NCBI RefSeq assembly: GCF_904846615.1
Contig: NZ_CAJHBK010000001.1
Span: 1,798,001-1,862,000 of the forward strand
Direction of reading: 5' to 3'
Length of the DNA: 64,000 nucleotides
Source: Psychrobacter sp. JCM 18902
GTDB taxonomy: Bacteria; Pseudomonadota; Gammaproteobacteria; Pseudomonadales; Moraxellaceae
Within the stretch, counting starts at the first letter, position 1. Every line of letters begins with the position of its first letter. The notes beneath the pieces are model-generated. The model worked only from the letters and a program-made list of their open reading frames with translations, had not been told where the DNA came from and did no database searches. The position numbers were made by a program, and so were the translations under genes. Shown in pieces: positions 28,499-36,589 of the stretch.

Positions 28499-28642
28499 TC
28501 AGTCCGCTGTCGGTCACTTAATTCTTATGTTATAAAGTAGCTGCTATGGTATAAAGGTTCTTGTGATACAACACCCTTTTTATGCTATGTGTCGTTCAAT
28601 ATCAATAACACAGTTCAATATTAATAAAATGAGTAGACGTTT

Positions 28643-29938
28643 ATGATTACGGTTGCAGGACTTATCTCTGAAATACAGCAGCGTATAGAAACTTATAATA
28701 CTAACGACTATCCGCTGACCAAAAGACAAGTCGCAAGCTACGACTTATTAGACAGCCGTCATCATATATTGGCAGAAGATATTGTCTCGCCTTTTGCTAT
28801 ACCAAGACAAAATCTATCGGCGATGGATGGTTATGCGATCGCTAAAGACAGCCTACTCTCAGCAGACAGCACGATTGATATCGTGGGTGAATCACAAGCA
28901 GGCAGTCCTTATAGTGGCGACATTTCAGCAGGACAAGGGGTGCGTATCTTTACCGGTGCGGTCGTTCCTGATAGCTGTGATACGGTCATTATGCAAGAAA
29001 ACACCAACTTTACCGCCATAAAAGACAGCATTGACAAATCACAGCCCTATGCCGTTACTCTCAGTCAAGACGCTAAGCATGATGACAATATCCGTAAACA
29101 AGGCGAAGAGATTGAAGCTGGCGAAGCGGTTTTGTTAAAGGGTAAACGCCTAAATCCTGCTGATATTAGCTTACTGGCTAATTTGGGCTTTGGTCAAGTG
29201 ACGGTATATCAGCCTTTAATCGTTGGTGTACTCGCAACAGGTGATGAGCTAGTGGCGATTGGCAATGAGCTTACCAGTTTGGCGCAAATCTATAACTCGA
29301 ACACGCCTACCCTAAAAAGCTTACTCGCTGATTTGCCGGTGACTATTCGTGATTATGGCATTATCCCAGATGACCTAAATAAAACCACCGCCGCCGTAAC
29401 CCAAGCCATGCAAGAGTGTGACGTCCTTATCTCTACCGCTGGGGTATCGGTTGGCGACTATGATTTTTTAACCACGGTTATTGAGCAGCTTGGGCAGATT
29501 AACCACTATAAAGTCGCGATGAAACCCGGTAAGCCGTTTGTCTTTGGCGAGCTGACTAAAGATCTTGCCAAGCCCGTGCTATATTTTGGCTTACCCGGCA
29601 ATCCGTTATCAACCATCGTTGGTAGCCTACAATTTGTGATCCCAGCCTTGTGGCAAATGGCAGGCGCTGCGCCACAAGAGCGACCTATGCAGTTAAGTCT
29701 CACTGCAACGCTTAAAAATGATATTAAAAAATCAGCGGGACGGATGGATTTTCAAAGAGGCATATTGTCCCAAAACGAACTTGACGATTTCCAAGTTGAA
29801 AGCTTTACCAAGCAACAATCGCACCGTATCAAACAACTAAGCCACGCCAATTGCTTTATTGTCTTGGCACAAGATTCTGGCAATGTAGCCGCTGGTGAAA
29901 CCGTAAAAGTGCAGCCTTTCCCTTGGTTGCATTACTAA
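28643..29938 (+). CDS. moeA: Molybdopterin molybdenumtransferase MoeA
   Basis: A 431-residue cytosolic enzyme that inserts molybdate into adenylated molybdopterin. Domains: MoeA N (about 5-170; motif NLSAMDGYA), MPT-binding domain (about 185-330; VGVLATGDELV and STAGVSVGDYDF, where family members more often have SGGVS), KPGKPFVFG, LPGNPLS, and a C-terminal domain (about 345-425). Weak SD. It lies 144 bp after the isomerase gene; a shared transcript is plausible, with moaA having its own promoter. Confidence 0.93.
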   Translation: MITVAGLISEIQQRIETYNTNDYPLTKRQVASYDLLDSRHHILAEDIVSPFAIPRQNLSAMDGYAIAKDSLLSADSTIDIVGESQAGSPYSGDISAGQGVRIFTGAVVPDSCDTVIMQENTNFTAIKDSIDKSQPYAVTLSQDAKHDDNIRKQGEEIEAGEAVLLKGKRLNPADISLLANLGFGQVTVYQPLIVGVLATGDELVAIGNELTSLAQIYNSNTPTLKSLLADLPVTIRDYGIIPDDLNKTTAAVTQAMQECDVLISTAGVSVGDYDFLTTVIEQLGQINHYKVAMKPGKPFVFGELTKDLAKPVLYFGLPGNPLSTIVGSLQFVIPALWQMAGAAPQERPMQLSLTATLKNDIKKSAGRMDFQRGILSQNELDDFQVESFTKQQSHRIKQLSHANCFIVLAQDSGNVAAGETVKVQPFPWLHY

Positions 29939-29999
29939 ATAATCGCTAAACAACAGCTAAATAATTGAATCATTAATAACGGTATAGCTAAAAAGCTGC

Positions 30000-30062
30000 A
30001 TGGCTAATCAAGGGTATAAAGCGTTACACAGTTAATCATTCTTTATACTGTTGATTAGCCAT
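30000..30062. repeat. Long imperfect hairpin downstream of moeA
   Basis: ATGGCTAATCAA at 30000-30011 pairs with TTGATTAGCCAT at 30051-30062, and an inner GGTATAAAG / CTTTATAC arm extends the stem. There is no T tract. It sits between moeA and the moaA promoter region and could be an mRNA-stability structure, a weak terminator or a mobile remnant. It does not look like a Moco riboswitch. Confidence 0.55.
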
Positions 30063-30122
30063 GAATCATGAGAAACTGCTTGGGGCGTATGTTGATTTTA
30101 AAAATCACAACCAAGTAGCATC

Positions 30123-30138
30123 TACTACTTTAGTGGTA
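30123..30138. promoter_or_regulatory. Putative NarL 7-2-7 site upstream of moaA
   Basis: TACTACT-TT-AGTGGTA: both halves (TACTACT and TACCACT) fit the NarL heptamer TACYNMT, in inverted orientation with the 2-bp spacing. It ends 135 bp before the moaA start, a distance like those at narG and narK1. The T run after it could also make it look like a weak terminator hairpin, but the spacing and heptamers favour an operator. Confidence 0.6.
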
Positions 30139-30272
30139 GTTTTTGGGTCACTTACGGTGAATGGTTATTTGTGTGTAAACTGTCATAATCGTGTTTAAAT
30201 AGAACTTCCCACTCACAACCTGAGGCAACGCCTAAAAGTACACACTATACTTAATATTAATGGTAATCATCT

Positions 30273-31388
30273 ATGAACCATCTTGCCCCTACCCTAGGTA
30301 ATGCGCAATTGTATTCGCCTGCCGCTGCACCCGTTATTTTTGATGGTGACTCATCATCGAACGTTGCGACAAAAGCTGCTAGCACGTCGACGTATTTTCC
30401 GGTCACGCTCTCTCAACCATTAACCGATGGTTTCGCACGACGTCTCACCTATTTGCGTCTATCGATTACCGATTTCTGTAATTTTCGCTGTGAGTATTGC
30501 CTGCCAGATGGCTATCAAGGCAAACCCCCACAAAACGAGCTTAGCGTCACTGAAATTGCCACGTTAATCCGCGGCTTTGCCGAAGTTGGTACTAAAAAAG
30601 TCAGGATTACAGGCGGTGAACCCTCTATACGCCGTGATGTGGTCGATATTATTAAAACCATCAAAAACACTGAAGGCATTGAAACCGTTGCCATGACCAG
30701 TAATGGGTATAAGCTTGGTAAGCACTTAGCCAGCTGGCAAGCCGCTGGGCTGAATCAGCTGAATATCAGTATGGACAGCTTTGATGCCGCGACCTTCCAT
30801 AAAATGACTGGCTTTGATATGTTGCCGCAGCTCTTGGCTGACATGGATACTTTGCTTGCGACCACAGATATTAAGCTAAAAATAAACAGTATTTTAATGG
30901 CTGAGACTGCCTTTGAAAATTTGATGAATGCCATCGAATACATCAAAGATAGAGCGGTCACTTATCGCTTTATTGAATTTATGCAGACCAGTGATAATAG
31001 CGATTTATTTTTTGCGCAGCATGCACAGTCCGATATTATTACCAATTACTTATTAAAAAATGGCTGGCAAACTCATATACGTGGCAGCAACGATGGTCCA
31101 GCAATAGAATACAGCCATCCTGATTATCAGGGGCGTATTGGCATGATTGCCCCTTACGCTGCTCATTTTTGTGATAGCTGCAATCGCTTACGGGTCAGTA
31201 GTCAAGGCAAGGTTCATTTGTGCTTGTTTGACCAAGGTAATTACGATATTCGTCAGCATCTAGCACACGATGATGTCACAGGACTCGTTAATACCCTGCA
31301 CAGCTTCATGCCGATTAAACCTGAGCATCATCATCTTCACGAATCAAACAGCGGCATGATGAATAATTTGTCGATGATTGGTGGATAA
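30273..31388 (+). CDS. moaA: GTP 3',8-cyclase MoaA
   Basis: A 371-residue radical-SAM enzyme that, with MoaC, turns GTP into cyclic pyranopterin monophosphate, the first Moco step. The N-terminal cluster motif CNFRCEYC and the C-terminal cluster CDSCNRLRVSSQGKVHLC are present, as is the C-terminal GG that contributes to catalysis. About 45 extra residues precede the LTDGFARR core. In Pseudomonas a moaA copy follows the nar genes. SD is weak. A NarL-type site lies upstream. Confidence 0.95.
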   Translation: MNHLAPTLGNAQLYSPAAAPVIFDGDSSSNVATKAASTSTYFPVTLSQPLTDGFARRLTYLRLSITDFCNFRCEYCLPDGYQGKPPQNELSVTEIATLIRGFAEVGTKKVRITGGEPSIRRDVVDIIKTIKNTEGIETVAMTSNGYKLGKHLASWQAAGLNQLNISMDSFDAATFHKMTGFDMLPQLLADMDTLLATTDIKLKINSILMAETAFENLMNAIEYIKDRAVTYRFIEFMQTSDNSDLFFAQHAQSDIITNYLLKNGWQTHIRGSNDGPAIEYSHPDYQGRIGMIAPYAAHFCDSCNRLRVSSQGKVHLCLFDQGNYDIRQHLAHDDVTGLVNTLHSFMPIKPEHHHLHESNSGMMNNLSMIGG

Positions 31389-31454
31389 AATCAATAATGT
31401 ATCAATAATAAAAACTTTTATTTCCATAACAAGCGTATTTATTAAGGATTATTC

Positions 31455-31985
31455 ATGAGTAAGCTGCAAGCCCCATTTACCCCGCTTAATATCGCCATCT
31501 TAACGGTTTCTGATAGTCGTACTCTTGCAGAAGATACCTCAGGGCAATATTTAGTTGACCAACTGACCGCAGCAGGGCATCAACTTGCCGATCGTCAGTT
31601 GATTATTGATGATATTTACAAAATCAGAGCCGTCATCAGCGGTTGGATTGCCGACCCAAATGTGCACGCTATTATCACCACTGGCGGTACTGGCTTTTAT
31701 ATCCGCGACAGTATGCCAGAAGCGGTCGGCGTATTATTTGATAAATCGGTTGATGGTTTTGGTGAGATGTTCCGCTTAATCTCAAAAGACGATATCGGCA
31801 TGTCTACCATCCAATCTCGCGCTGTGGCTGGTATGGCAAACGGTACAGGCATTTTTTGCTTACCCGGCTCATCAGGCGCTTGCCGCACTGCTTGGGAAGG
31901 TATCTTACAAGAGCAGCTCGATAGCCGCACACGCCCCTGTAATTTTGTGCCGCACTTTATGCGCACCAACCCAGGTCATGATTAA
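31455..31985 (+). CDS. moaB: Molybdenum cofactor biosynthesis protein MoaB/MogA
   Basis: A 176-residue MoaB/MogA-fold protein that adenylates molybdopterin or binds it. Motifs LTVSDSRTLAEDTSG (about 15-29) and TTGGTGFYIRDSMPEA (about 76-91) are visible, and the C-terminus keeps LPGSSGACRTAWEG. SD AAGGA precedes the ATG. The mobA-like ATG begins three bases after the stop codon. MoaB versus MogA cannot be settled by eye. Confidence 0.92.
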   Translation: MSKLQAPFTPLNIAILTVSDSRTLAEDTSGQYLVDQLTAAGHQLADRQLIIDDIYKIRAVISGWIADPNVHAIITTGGTGFYIRDSMPEAVGVLFDKSVDGFGEMFRLISKDDIGMSTIQSRAVAGMANGTGIFCLPGSSGACRTAWEGILQEQLDSRTRPCNFVPHFMRTNPGHD

Positions 31986-31988
31986 TTG

Positions 31989-32756
31989 ATGGTTGAAGTT
32001 GCGGATAGCTTAATAAAAATAGATAAATGCAATCGCTTAGCAGGTATCGTAATTTTGGCGGGCGGTGCGTCCAAACGTATGGGAACGCCAAAAGCTGAGT
32101 TGATACTCCCGACAGGCGAGTGTTTGCTTGATTATCATGTTAGACAAGCGCTTGAATTGAGTGCTGCATTGACAAGCAACTTATCTATTATGATTGCGGA
32201 TAATGGGCATGGTTTTAGCATCACTCCAAATTTGATTAAGAGTTCGAAGTCATCAATTTTTCATATTAGGGATTATCTATCTGTTAACAGTCTTTCTAAC
32301 AAGATTCTGTCAAACAATGATGATAAGCCGATTGAAACAGGTGGCGCGTTGATAGCGATTGAGTCAGCGTTGCAATCATTAAAGAGTTTGGCAAGTTCAA
32401 ACCAATTAACGACAGGCACAAGCCCACATATATCTTGGTTAATGGTTATCAGCTGTGACAGCTTAATTCCTGTCACTGATTTATGGCAAAAACTGCAACC
32501 TTATATTACGCAAGCTGATGGTAAATCTGTCATTTGCCTAACCGATAAACATCACTTATACCCACTGTTAGGTATATACCGTTTGAGTATTGAGCCTGAT
32601 TTAAAGGATTATATTGACGATGGACAGCGGCAAGTGATGAAGTTTATTAAGCCGCTTGTGCAGCCCGTCCCTTTCGCAAGAGATTGGCAGTATTTGACCA
32701 ATTTTAATACGCCTAAAGATTTTGAGCATGCCTGTTTAGCTTTAAATGACTTATAA
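31989..32756 (+). CDS. mobA: MobA-like molybdopterin guanylyltransferase
   Basis: A 255-residue nucleotidyltransferase. The N-terminal LAGGASKRMGTPKAEL (residues 23-38) binds the nucleotide, and SCDSLIP matches the metal-binding CDxP-like site. It would join GMP to Moco to make the MGD form that NarG needs. It is longer than typical MobA (about 195-200 residues), with a polar insertion of about 30-40 residues near positions 75-115, and GGALIAI stands where GPLAGI is usual. A TTG lies one codon earlier, but the ATG at 31989 is preferred. Confidence 0.72.
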   Translation: MVEVADSLIKIDKCNRLAGIVILAGGASKRMGTPKAELILPTGECLLDYHVRQALELSAALTSNLSIMIADNGHGFSITPNLIKSSKSSIFHIRDYLSVNSLSNKILSNNDDKPIETGGALIAIESALQSLKSLASSNQLTTGTSPHISWLMVISCDSLIPVTDLWQKLQPYITQADGKSVICLTDKHHLYPLLGIYRLSIEPDLKDYIDDGQRQVMKFIKPLVQPVPFARDWQYLTNFNTPKDFEHACLALNDL

Positions 32757-32830
32757 ACTAAACGACTTATAAAAAGGTTTATTGAGAGAAACTAGCTTTC
32801 AGAAAAACTGACCATTTAAGAGAAATGAAA

Positions 32831-33349
32831 ATGAATAGCGACCAAGTAAACAACAATAATAAAAACAATCAATCCGGCTTATCGCATTTAGATAGCGACG
32901 GTGATATCACCATGGTCGATGTGAGTGGCAAAACGGCTAGCATCAGAGAAGCTTGTGCTCTCGGACAAGTGGTTTTTCCCGCGGACATTTATAAGCAAAT
33001 CAAAGCCGCTGACGGCATGACCAAAAAAGGCAGCATCACTCAGACTGCTCATATCGCTGGCATCATGGCAGCCAAACGCACCCATGACCTGATTCCACTT
33101 TGCCATCCTCTGCCCTTAGATAAAATCAGCTTAAGCTTTGCATACGATGATGACCAAAACAGTATCACTGTGACCGCTACTGTGAAAGTCACCCATAAAA
33201 CTGGGGTAGAAATGGAAGCATTAACCGCTGTCAGTGTCGCTTGCTTGACCATTTATGACATGACCAAAGCCATCTCGCATGACATTGTGATTGATAATAT
33301 TCATTTAATGAAAAAAACCGGCGGTAAGTCCGACTATCAACATACCTGA
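32831..33349 (+). CDS. moaC: Cyclic pyranopterin monophosphate synthase MoaC
   Basis: A 172-residue enzyme acting after MoaA. Family motifs are TKKGSITQTAHIAGIMAAK, LIPLCHPLP, and VEMEALTAVSVACLTIYDM with the catalytic lysines near the end (MKKTGGKS). The ATG at 32831 is chosen because AAGAG sits eight bases upstream; the ATG two codons earlier is too close. Confidence 0.94.
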   Translation: MNSDQVNNNNKNNQSGLSHLDSDGDITMVDVSGKTASIREACALGQVVFPADIYKQIKAADGMTKKGSITQTAHIAGIMAAKRTHDLIPLCHPLPLDKISLSFAYDDDQNSITVTATVKVTHKTGVEMEALTAVSVACLTIYDMTKAISHDIVIDNIHLMKKTGGKSDYQHT

Positions 33350-33401
33350 AAGTAATTTGAAAACTATAAAGTTAAGCAGTTCATAAATAAGGGAGATTGC
33401 T

Positions 33402-33692
33402 ATGAGCACTTTAATAGAAAGCAATACAAATTCTAAGCTAGACACCACGATGAATATTAACGTCTTATATTTCGCTAGCTTAGCCGATGAAGCCAATTGT
33501 CACGAAGAAAAAATCACTGTGCCTCAGTCGACTTCATTGACCGAACTGTACGAACAACTACGCCAAAAACATCGCTTCAGTCGTCCGCAGTCGGAGCTAC
33601 GCGTGGCAGTCAATGATTACTTTGCTAAGTGGACAGATGAGATTTATGAGGGTGATAGTGTGGTTTTTATCACCCCAGTGGCTGGTGGTTAA
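33402..33692 (+). CDS. moaD: Molybdopterin synthase small subunit MoaD
   Basis: A 96-residue ubiquitin-fold sulfur carrier ending in the required GG (ITPVAGG), whose terminal Gly becomes a thiocarboxylate. About 14 extra residues precede the core INVLYFASLAD; the internal ATG at 33450 (MNINVLYF) could be an alternative start, but GGGAG favours the one at 33402. It sits between moaC and moaE as usual. Confidence 0.92.
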   Translation: MSTLIESNTNSKLDTTMNINVLYFASLADEANCHEEKITVPQSTSLTELYEQLRQKHRFSRPQSELRVAVNDYFAKWTDEIYEGDSVVFITPVAGG

Positions 33693-33751
33693 AACCATTT
33701 AAATATCATTTGTATCACTAAGAATCTTAAAAACAATAAGAGAAAATGGTT

Positions 33752-34243
33752 ATGACAGACAATGTACACGGTCAATCGATGAGCATTAAACGTACCATTG
33801 ATGAGGCATACCTCATCGCTGAACGTGATGGTTTTGCGCTGTTAGATACCGATATTAATGAAAGTCGGCTTAAAAGCATACTTGATAATGACAGCTGCGG
33901 CGCGTTTGTCTGCTTTGAAGGACGGGTACGCAATCACAATAATGCCAGTAGCGTCAATCGTTTGACCTATTATGGTTATGAAGACCTTGCCATCAATCAA
34001 GGTCGCGCCATTATTGAAGAAGCCAAAAAGCGCTTTGAGATTACCCATGCCATTGCCATCCATCGTATCGGTGCATTAGAGATTGGTGATGTCGCTATTT
34101 GGGTTGGCGTGGTTTCCGCCCATCGCTATCCTGCCTTTGATGCTTGTCGCTGGATATTAGATACTATTAAAGCCGACATTCCAGTTTGGAAGCAAGAATA
34201 TTACCAAGATGATTCCTCTAAATGGCTTAGTAATAATGGGTAA
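33752..34243 (+). CDS. moaE: Molybdopterin synthase large subunit MoaE
   Basis: A 163-residue catalytic subunit that pairs with MoaD to sulfurate cPMP into molybdopterin. Motifs are GAFVCFEGRVRNHN, HRIGALEIGDVAIWVGVVSAHR and the catalytic-lysine segment IPVWKQEYY. AAGAG at nine bases supports this ATG; an ATG two codons earlier is possible. Confidence 0.94.
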   Translation: MTDNVHGQSMSIKRTIDEAYLIAERDGFALLDTDINESRLKSILDNDSCGAFVCFEGRVRNHNNASSVNRLTYYGYEDLAINQGRAIIEEAKKRFEITHAIAIHRIGALEIGDVAIWVGVVSAHRYPAFDACRWILDTIKADIPVWKQEYYQDDSSKWLSNNG

Positions 34244-34337
34244 GAATGCGCTTCAAATGACTACTCAAAGCGCTAGCCAACCTTTAGCAATAACAGTGAG
34301 CGACACTGGCGAGCAATAATAAGAAGGTTTTATAATA

Positions 34338-35183
34338 ATGATTAAAATAATAACAATATCATCAGCTTGCTTAGCGTTAACGCTAAGCGCTTGTAGCAAA
34401 GAGCAAACCGCTGAGCTTGTTCAATCAGATACCGACAACGCCACTGAGCAAAGTCAAACACTGCGCATCGCAGCGGCTGCCAACTTATCAGATGTATTGC
34501 CTGAAATTATTGCTGCTTATCAAGCGGATAAAACCCCGCCTGCACAAGCAATTGACGTGACTTATGCCTCTTCAGGTAAGTTATATGCGCAGATTACCTC
34601 TGGCGCACCTTATGATATATTTTTATCCGCCAATCAAGAATTCCCTGCCAAACTTGCCAAAGAAAAACTAGATAACGCAAAATCTGCTGACGAAGCAACC
34701 CACGAGCCCTTTACTTATACCCAAGGTCAGCTGGCACTTTATAGTGTTAACAAATCCCTTAAAGGACTCAATACTACTACTTTAAATGCATTATTGATGT
34801 CGGAGTCTGATAGCAAAATCACCATTGCCAATCCAGAACTTGCCCCTTATGGCAAGTCGGCACAAGCCTATCTACAAACACAAAAAATCTTTGACACTCT
34901 CACTGAGCAAAGTCGCATTATTCAAGCTGAAAATATCGGGCAAGCGTTTCAATATGCGCACACTGGCAATGTCGATTATGGCTTTGTCGCTCAATCACAA
35001 CTGACAGCGATTAAAGCCACGCCTGAGCAGTTCTATACGTTAGCACCAGACGCTTATCCCCCTATTTTGCAAGACGGGTTGGTGATTAGTGACACTACTG
35101 CCGCGACCGATTTTTCAAACTATCTGCGCTCGCCTGCTGGACAACAGTATTTTTCTGACGCAGGATATCTCGCTATAGAGTAA
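34338..35183 (+). CDS. modA: Molybdate-binding lipoprotein ModA
   Basis: A 281-residue periplasmic solute-binding protein with a lipoprotein signal (LTLSAC, Cys 19). The substrate-binding motifs AAANLSDVLPEI, YASSGKLYAQI and GAPYDIFLSAN are those of ModA. It captures molybdate for an ABC importer. No modB permease or modC ATPase follows; the next gene is an opposite-strand hemerythrin protein. The rest of the transporter must be elsewhere, or another permease is used. SD GAAGG precedes the ATG. Confidence 0.92.
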   Translation: MIKIITISSACLALTLSACSKEQTAELVQSDTDNATEQSQTLRIAAAANLSDVLPEIIAAYQADKTPPAQAIDVTYASSGKLYAQITSGAPYDIFLSANQEFPAKLAKEKLDNAKSADEATHEPFTYTQGQLALYSVNKSLKGLNTTTLNALLMSESDSKITIANPELAPYGKSAQAYLQTQKIFDTLTEQSRIIQAENIGQAFQYAHTGNVDYGFVAQSQLTAIKATPEQFYTLAPDAYPPILQDGLVISDTTAATDFSNYLRSPAGQQYFSDAGYLAIE

Positions 35184-35207
35184 GGCAACTTTGATAAAAA
35201 ATGCGCT

Positions 35208-35687
35208 CTAGCGGTTCTCATCGGAGCGTTTGATACTGTCTGGACTGGCATCATAAATAGCCTCTAATTCTTCTGTTGTCAGATAGCGCTCAACGATAGG
35301 AAACAATTCTCGTTCTTCAAAACGAATATGATCGTATAGCAAGGTGGCGAGTTTTTTGACTTGTCCAACGGTGACGTGATTGCTTTGAGAGTGCGGCAAA
35401 TCTTGAACCTCTGCCATGAGTGCATGCAGGGACTTGTGCTGCGCATCAAGTGTATTCAGTACCGATGCCACCTCAGGTTTGGAGCTGCGATGAGGCTGTA
35501 AGGCATGAGCAATTAGATTGTCTTCAATCTGAAAATGCTGTTGCATCTCGTTAATATAAGACGTGATATTTAGCCAATGCTCGGCAATTGCGTTAGGTTC
35601 ATCAGCACACTCTTTAGCATGGCGAGATAGATTTAGACCTAGATGATGTTGACGAGATAATGGTTGTAATTGTGCGGCGCGTTTCAT
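35208..35687 (-). CDS. Hemerythrin-domain protein
   Basis: A 159-residue cytosolic all-helical protein. Iron-ligand-type residues appear in RQHHLGLNLSRH (near 14-25), FQIEDNLIAHAL and DHIRFEERELFPIVE, matching the hemerythrin/HHE fold. Such proteins bind O2 or NO or help repair iron centres, which suits a nitrate-respiring neighbourhood, but the exact role is unknown. SD GAGG. It is convergent with modA. Confidence 0.82.
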   Translation of the reverse strand: MKRAAQLQPLSRQHHLGLNLSRHAKECADEPNAIAEHWLNITSYINEMQQHFQIEDNLIAHALQPHRSSKPEVASVLNTLDAQHKSLHALMAEVQDLPHSQSNHVTVGQVKKLATLLYDHIRFEERELFPIVERYLTTEELEAIYDASPDSIKRSDENR

Positions 35688-35750
35688 GATTAAGTACCTC
35701 AGTTAATCGACATAAAGCTCTATATCAGTGGCATTTAAGGATTGTTATCT

Positions 35751-36191
35751 ATGCTTAACTATATACTCATACTACACTTGTTAGGCGCTACTGTCTGGAC
35801 AGGTGGTCATCTGATTTTGACCTTGGTGGTCTTACCAAAAGCGCTATCATCCCGAAATATTGATGGTCTGATGCAGTTTGAGCAGCTGTTTGAAAGGGTT
35901 GGAATGCCAGCTTTGGTGCTGCAAATAATCACTGGACTTTGGATGGCCTACCAGCTATTACCCAACATTGCTGCATGGTTTAAACTTGATAATGATTTTA
36001 GTATTCTTATTAGTCTCAAATTACTATTATTGCTAATGACTGTTCTGGTTGCCCTGCACGCTCGTTTCTATCGAATACCCAGATTGTCTATTCACACCCT
36101 GAAAGGATTTTCAATCAATATCATATTGGTCACTTTGTTTTCTGTCGCCTTTGTTGTCGTTGGCACGCTCTTTCGCACAGGTTTAAATTAG
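35751..36191 (+). CDS. CopD-family membrane protein
   Basis: A 146-residue protein with four membrane segments and the N-terminal LHLLGATVWTGGHL pattern of CopD-like domains. Some CopD relatives take part in copper uptake, but short single-domain forms are mostly uncharacterised. The ATG at 35751 follows AAGG; a TTG three codons earlier is less likely. It diverges from the hemerythrin gene. Confidence 0.72.
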   Translation: MLNYILILHLLGATVWTGGHLILTLVVLPKALSSRNIDGLMQFEQLFERVGMPALVLQIITGLWMAYQLLPNIAAWFKLDNDFSILISLKLLLLLMTVLVALHARFYRIPRLSIHTLKGFSINIILVTLFSVAFVVVGTLFRTGLN

Positions 36192-36589
36192 GATGTGTCA
36201 TCGTTTAGGTTATTAGGGTCTGTTGAACATTCGACCACGGCACTGACAGTGACTATTTTTTAGTCGATTTTAGATTAAAAATATCTAGTTTAGTCGTTCT
36301 AAGAGGATGTTTTTAATGACGAAGCGGCAAAAAAGAGTCTTGTCTCTTTGAGCTGATGTTAAAATCGCTTCATACTGTGTTGCAAGTCTAGCTAAGGCAC
36401 GAGCATTATCTTCAATTTGCGCCTTGTCTGAAACGATTTGATCAATCAGCAGTGCCTATTTGTGAATGTTCAACAGACCCTAATATGTCCTAATATCTTA
36501 TTGAATTCAACCACCTTAACATCTTCTTAACAGCATACTTGTTACTGTAAGGCATTACACTCCTTACCATCCTGTTGAGAAGTACTTGT
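36192..36589. other. Intergenic region with a mobile element upstream of eptA
   Basis: About 400 bp. It holds the 265-bp inverted-repeat element described separately, then about 110 bp upstream of eptA, which contains the AT-rich motif ACCTTAACATCTTCTTAACA. Such CTTAA direct repeats resemble PmrA-type boxes; a similar CTTAAC...TTCTTAAT pair lies near 40471-40488, before dgkA. Confidence 0.45.
36216..36480. mobile_element. 265-bp inverted-repeat element with possible transposase remnant
   Basis: Ends GGGTCTGTTGAACATTC and its complement form a perfect 17-bp inverted repeat flanked by TA on both sides. On the reverse strand an open frame of about 40 codons near the right part (VSDKAQIEDNARALARLATQ in part) could be the C-terminal remnant of a transposase, though no family was recognised. 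A left-end fragment of the same family lies at 40508-40532. Confidence 0.65.

Noticed and set aside
30063-30272. Moco riboswitch upstream of moaA
   Set aside because: I could not fit the conserved Moco motif to the leader; the visible structures are a NarL-type palindrome and a separate hairpin.
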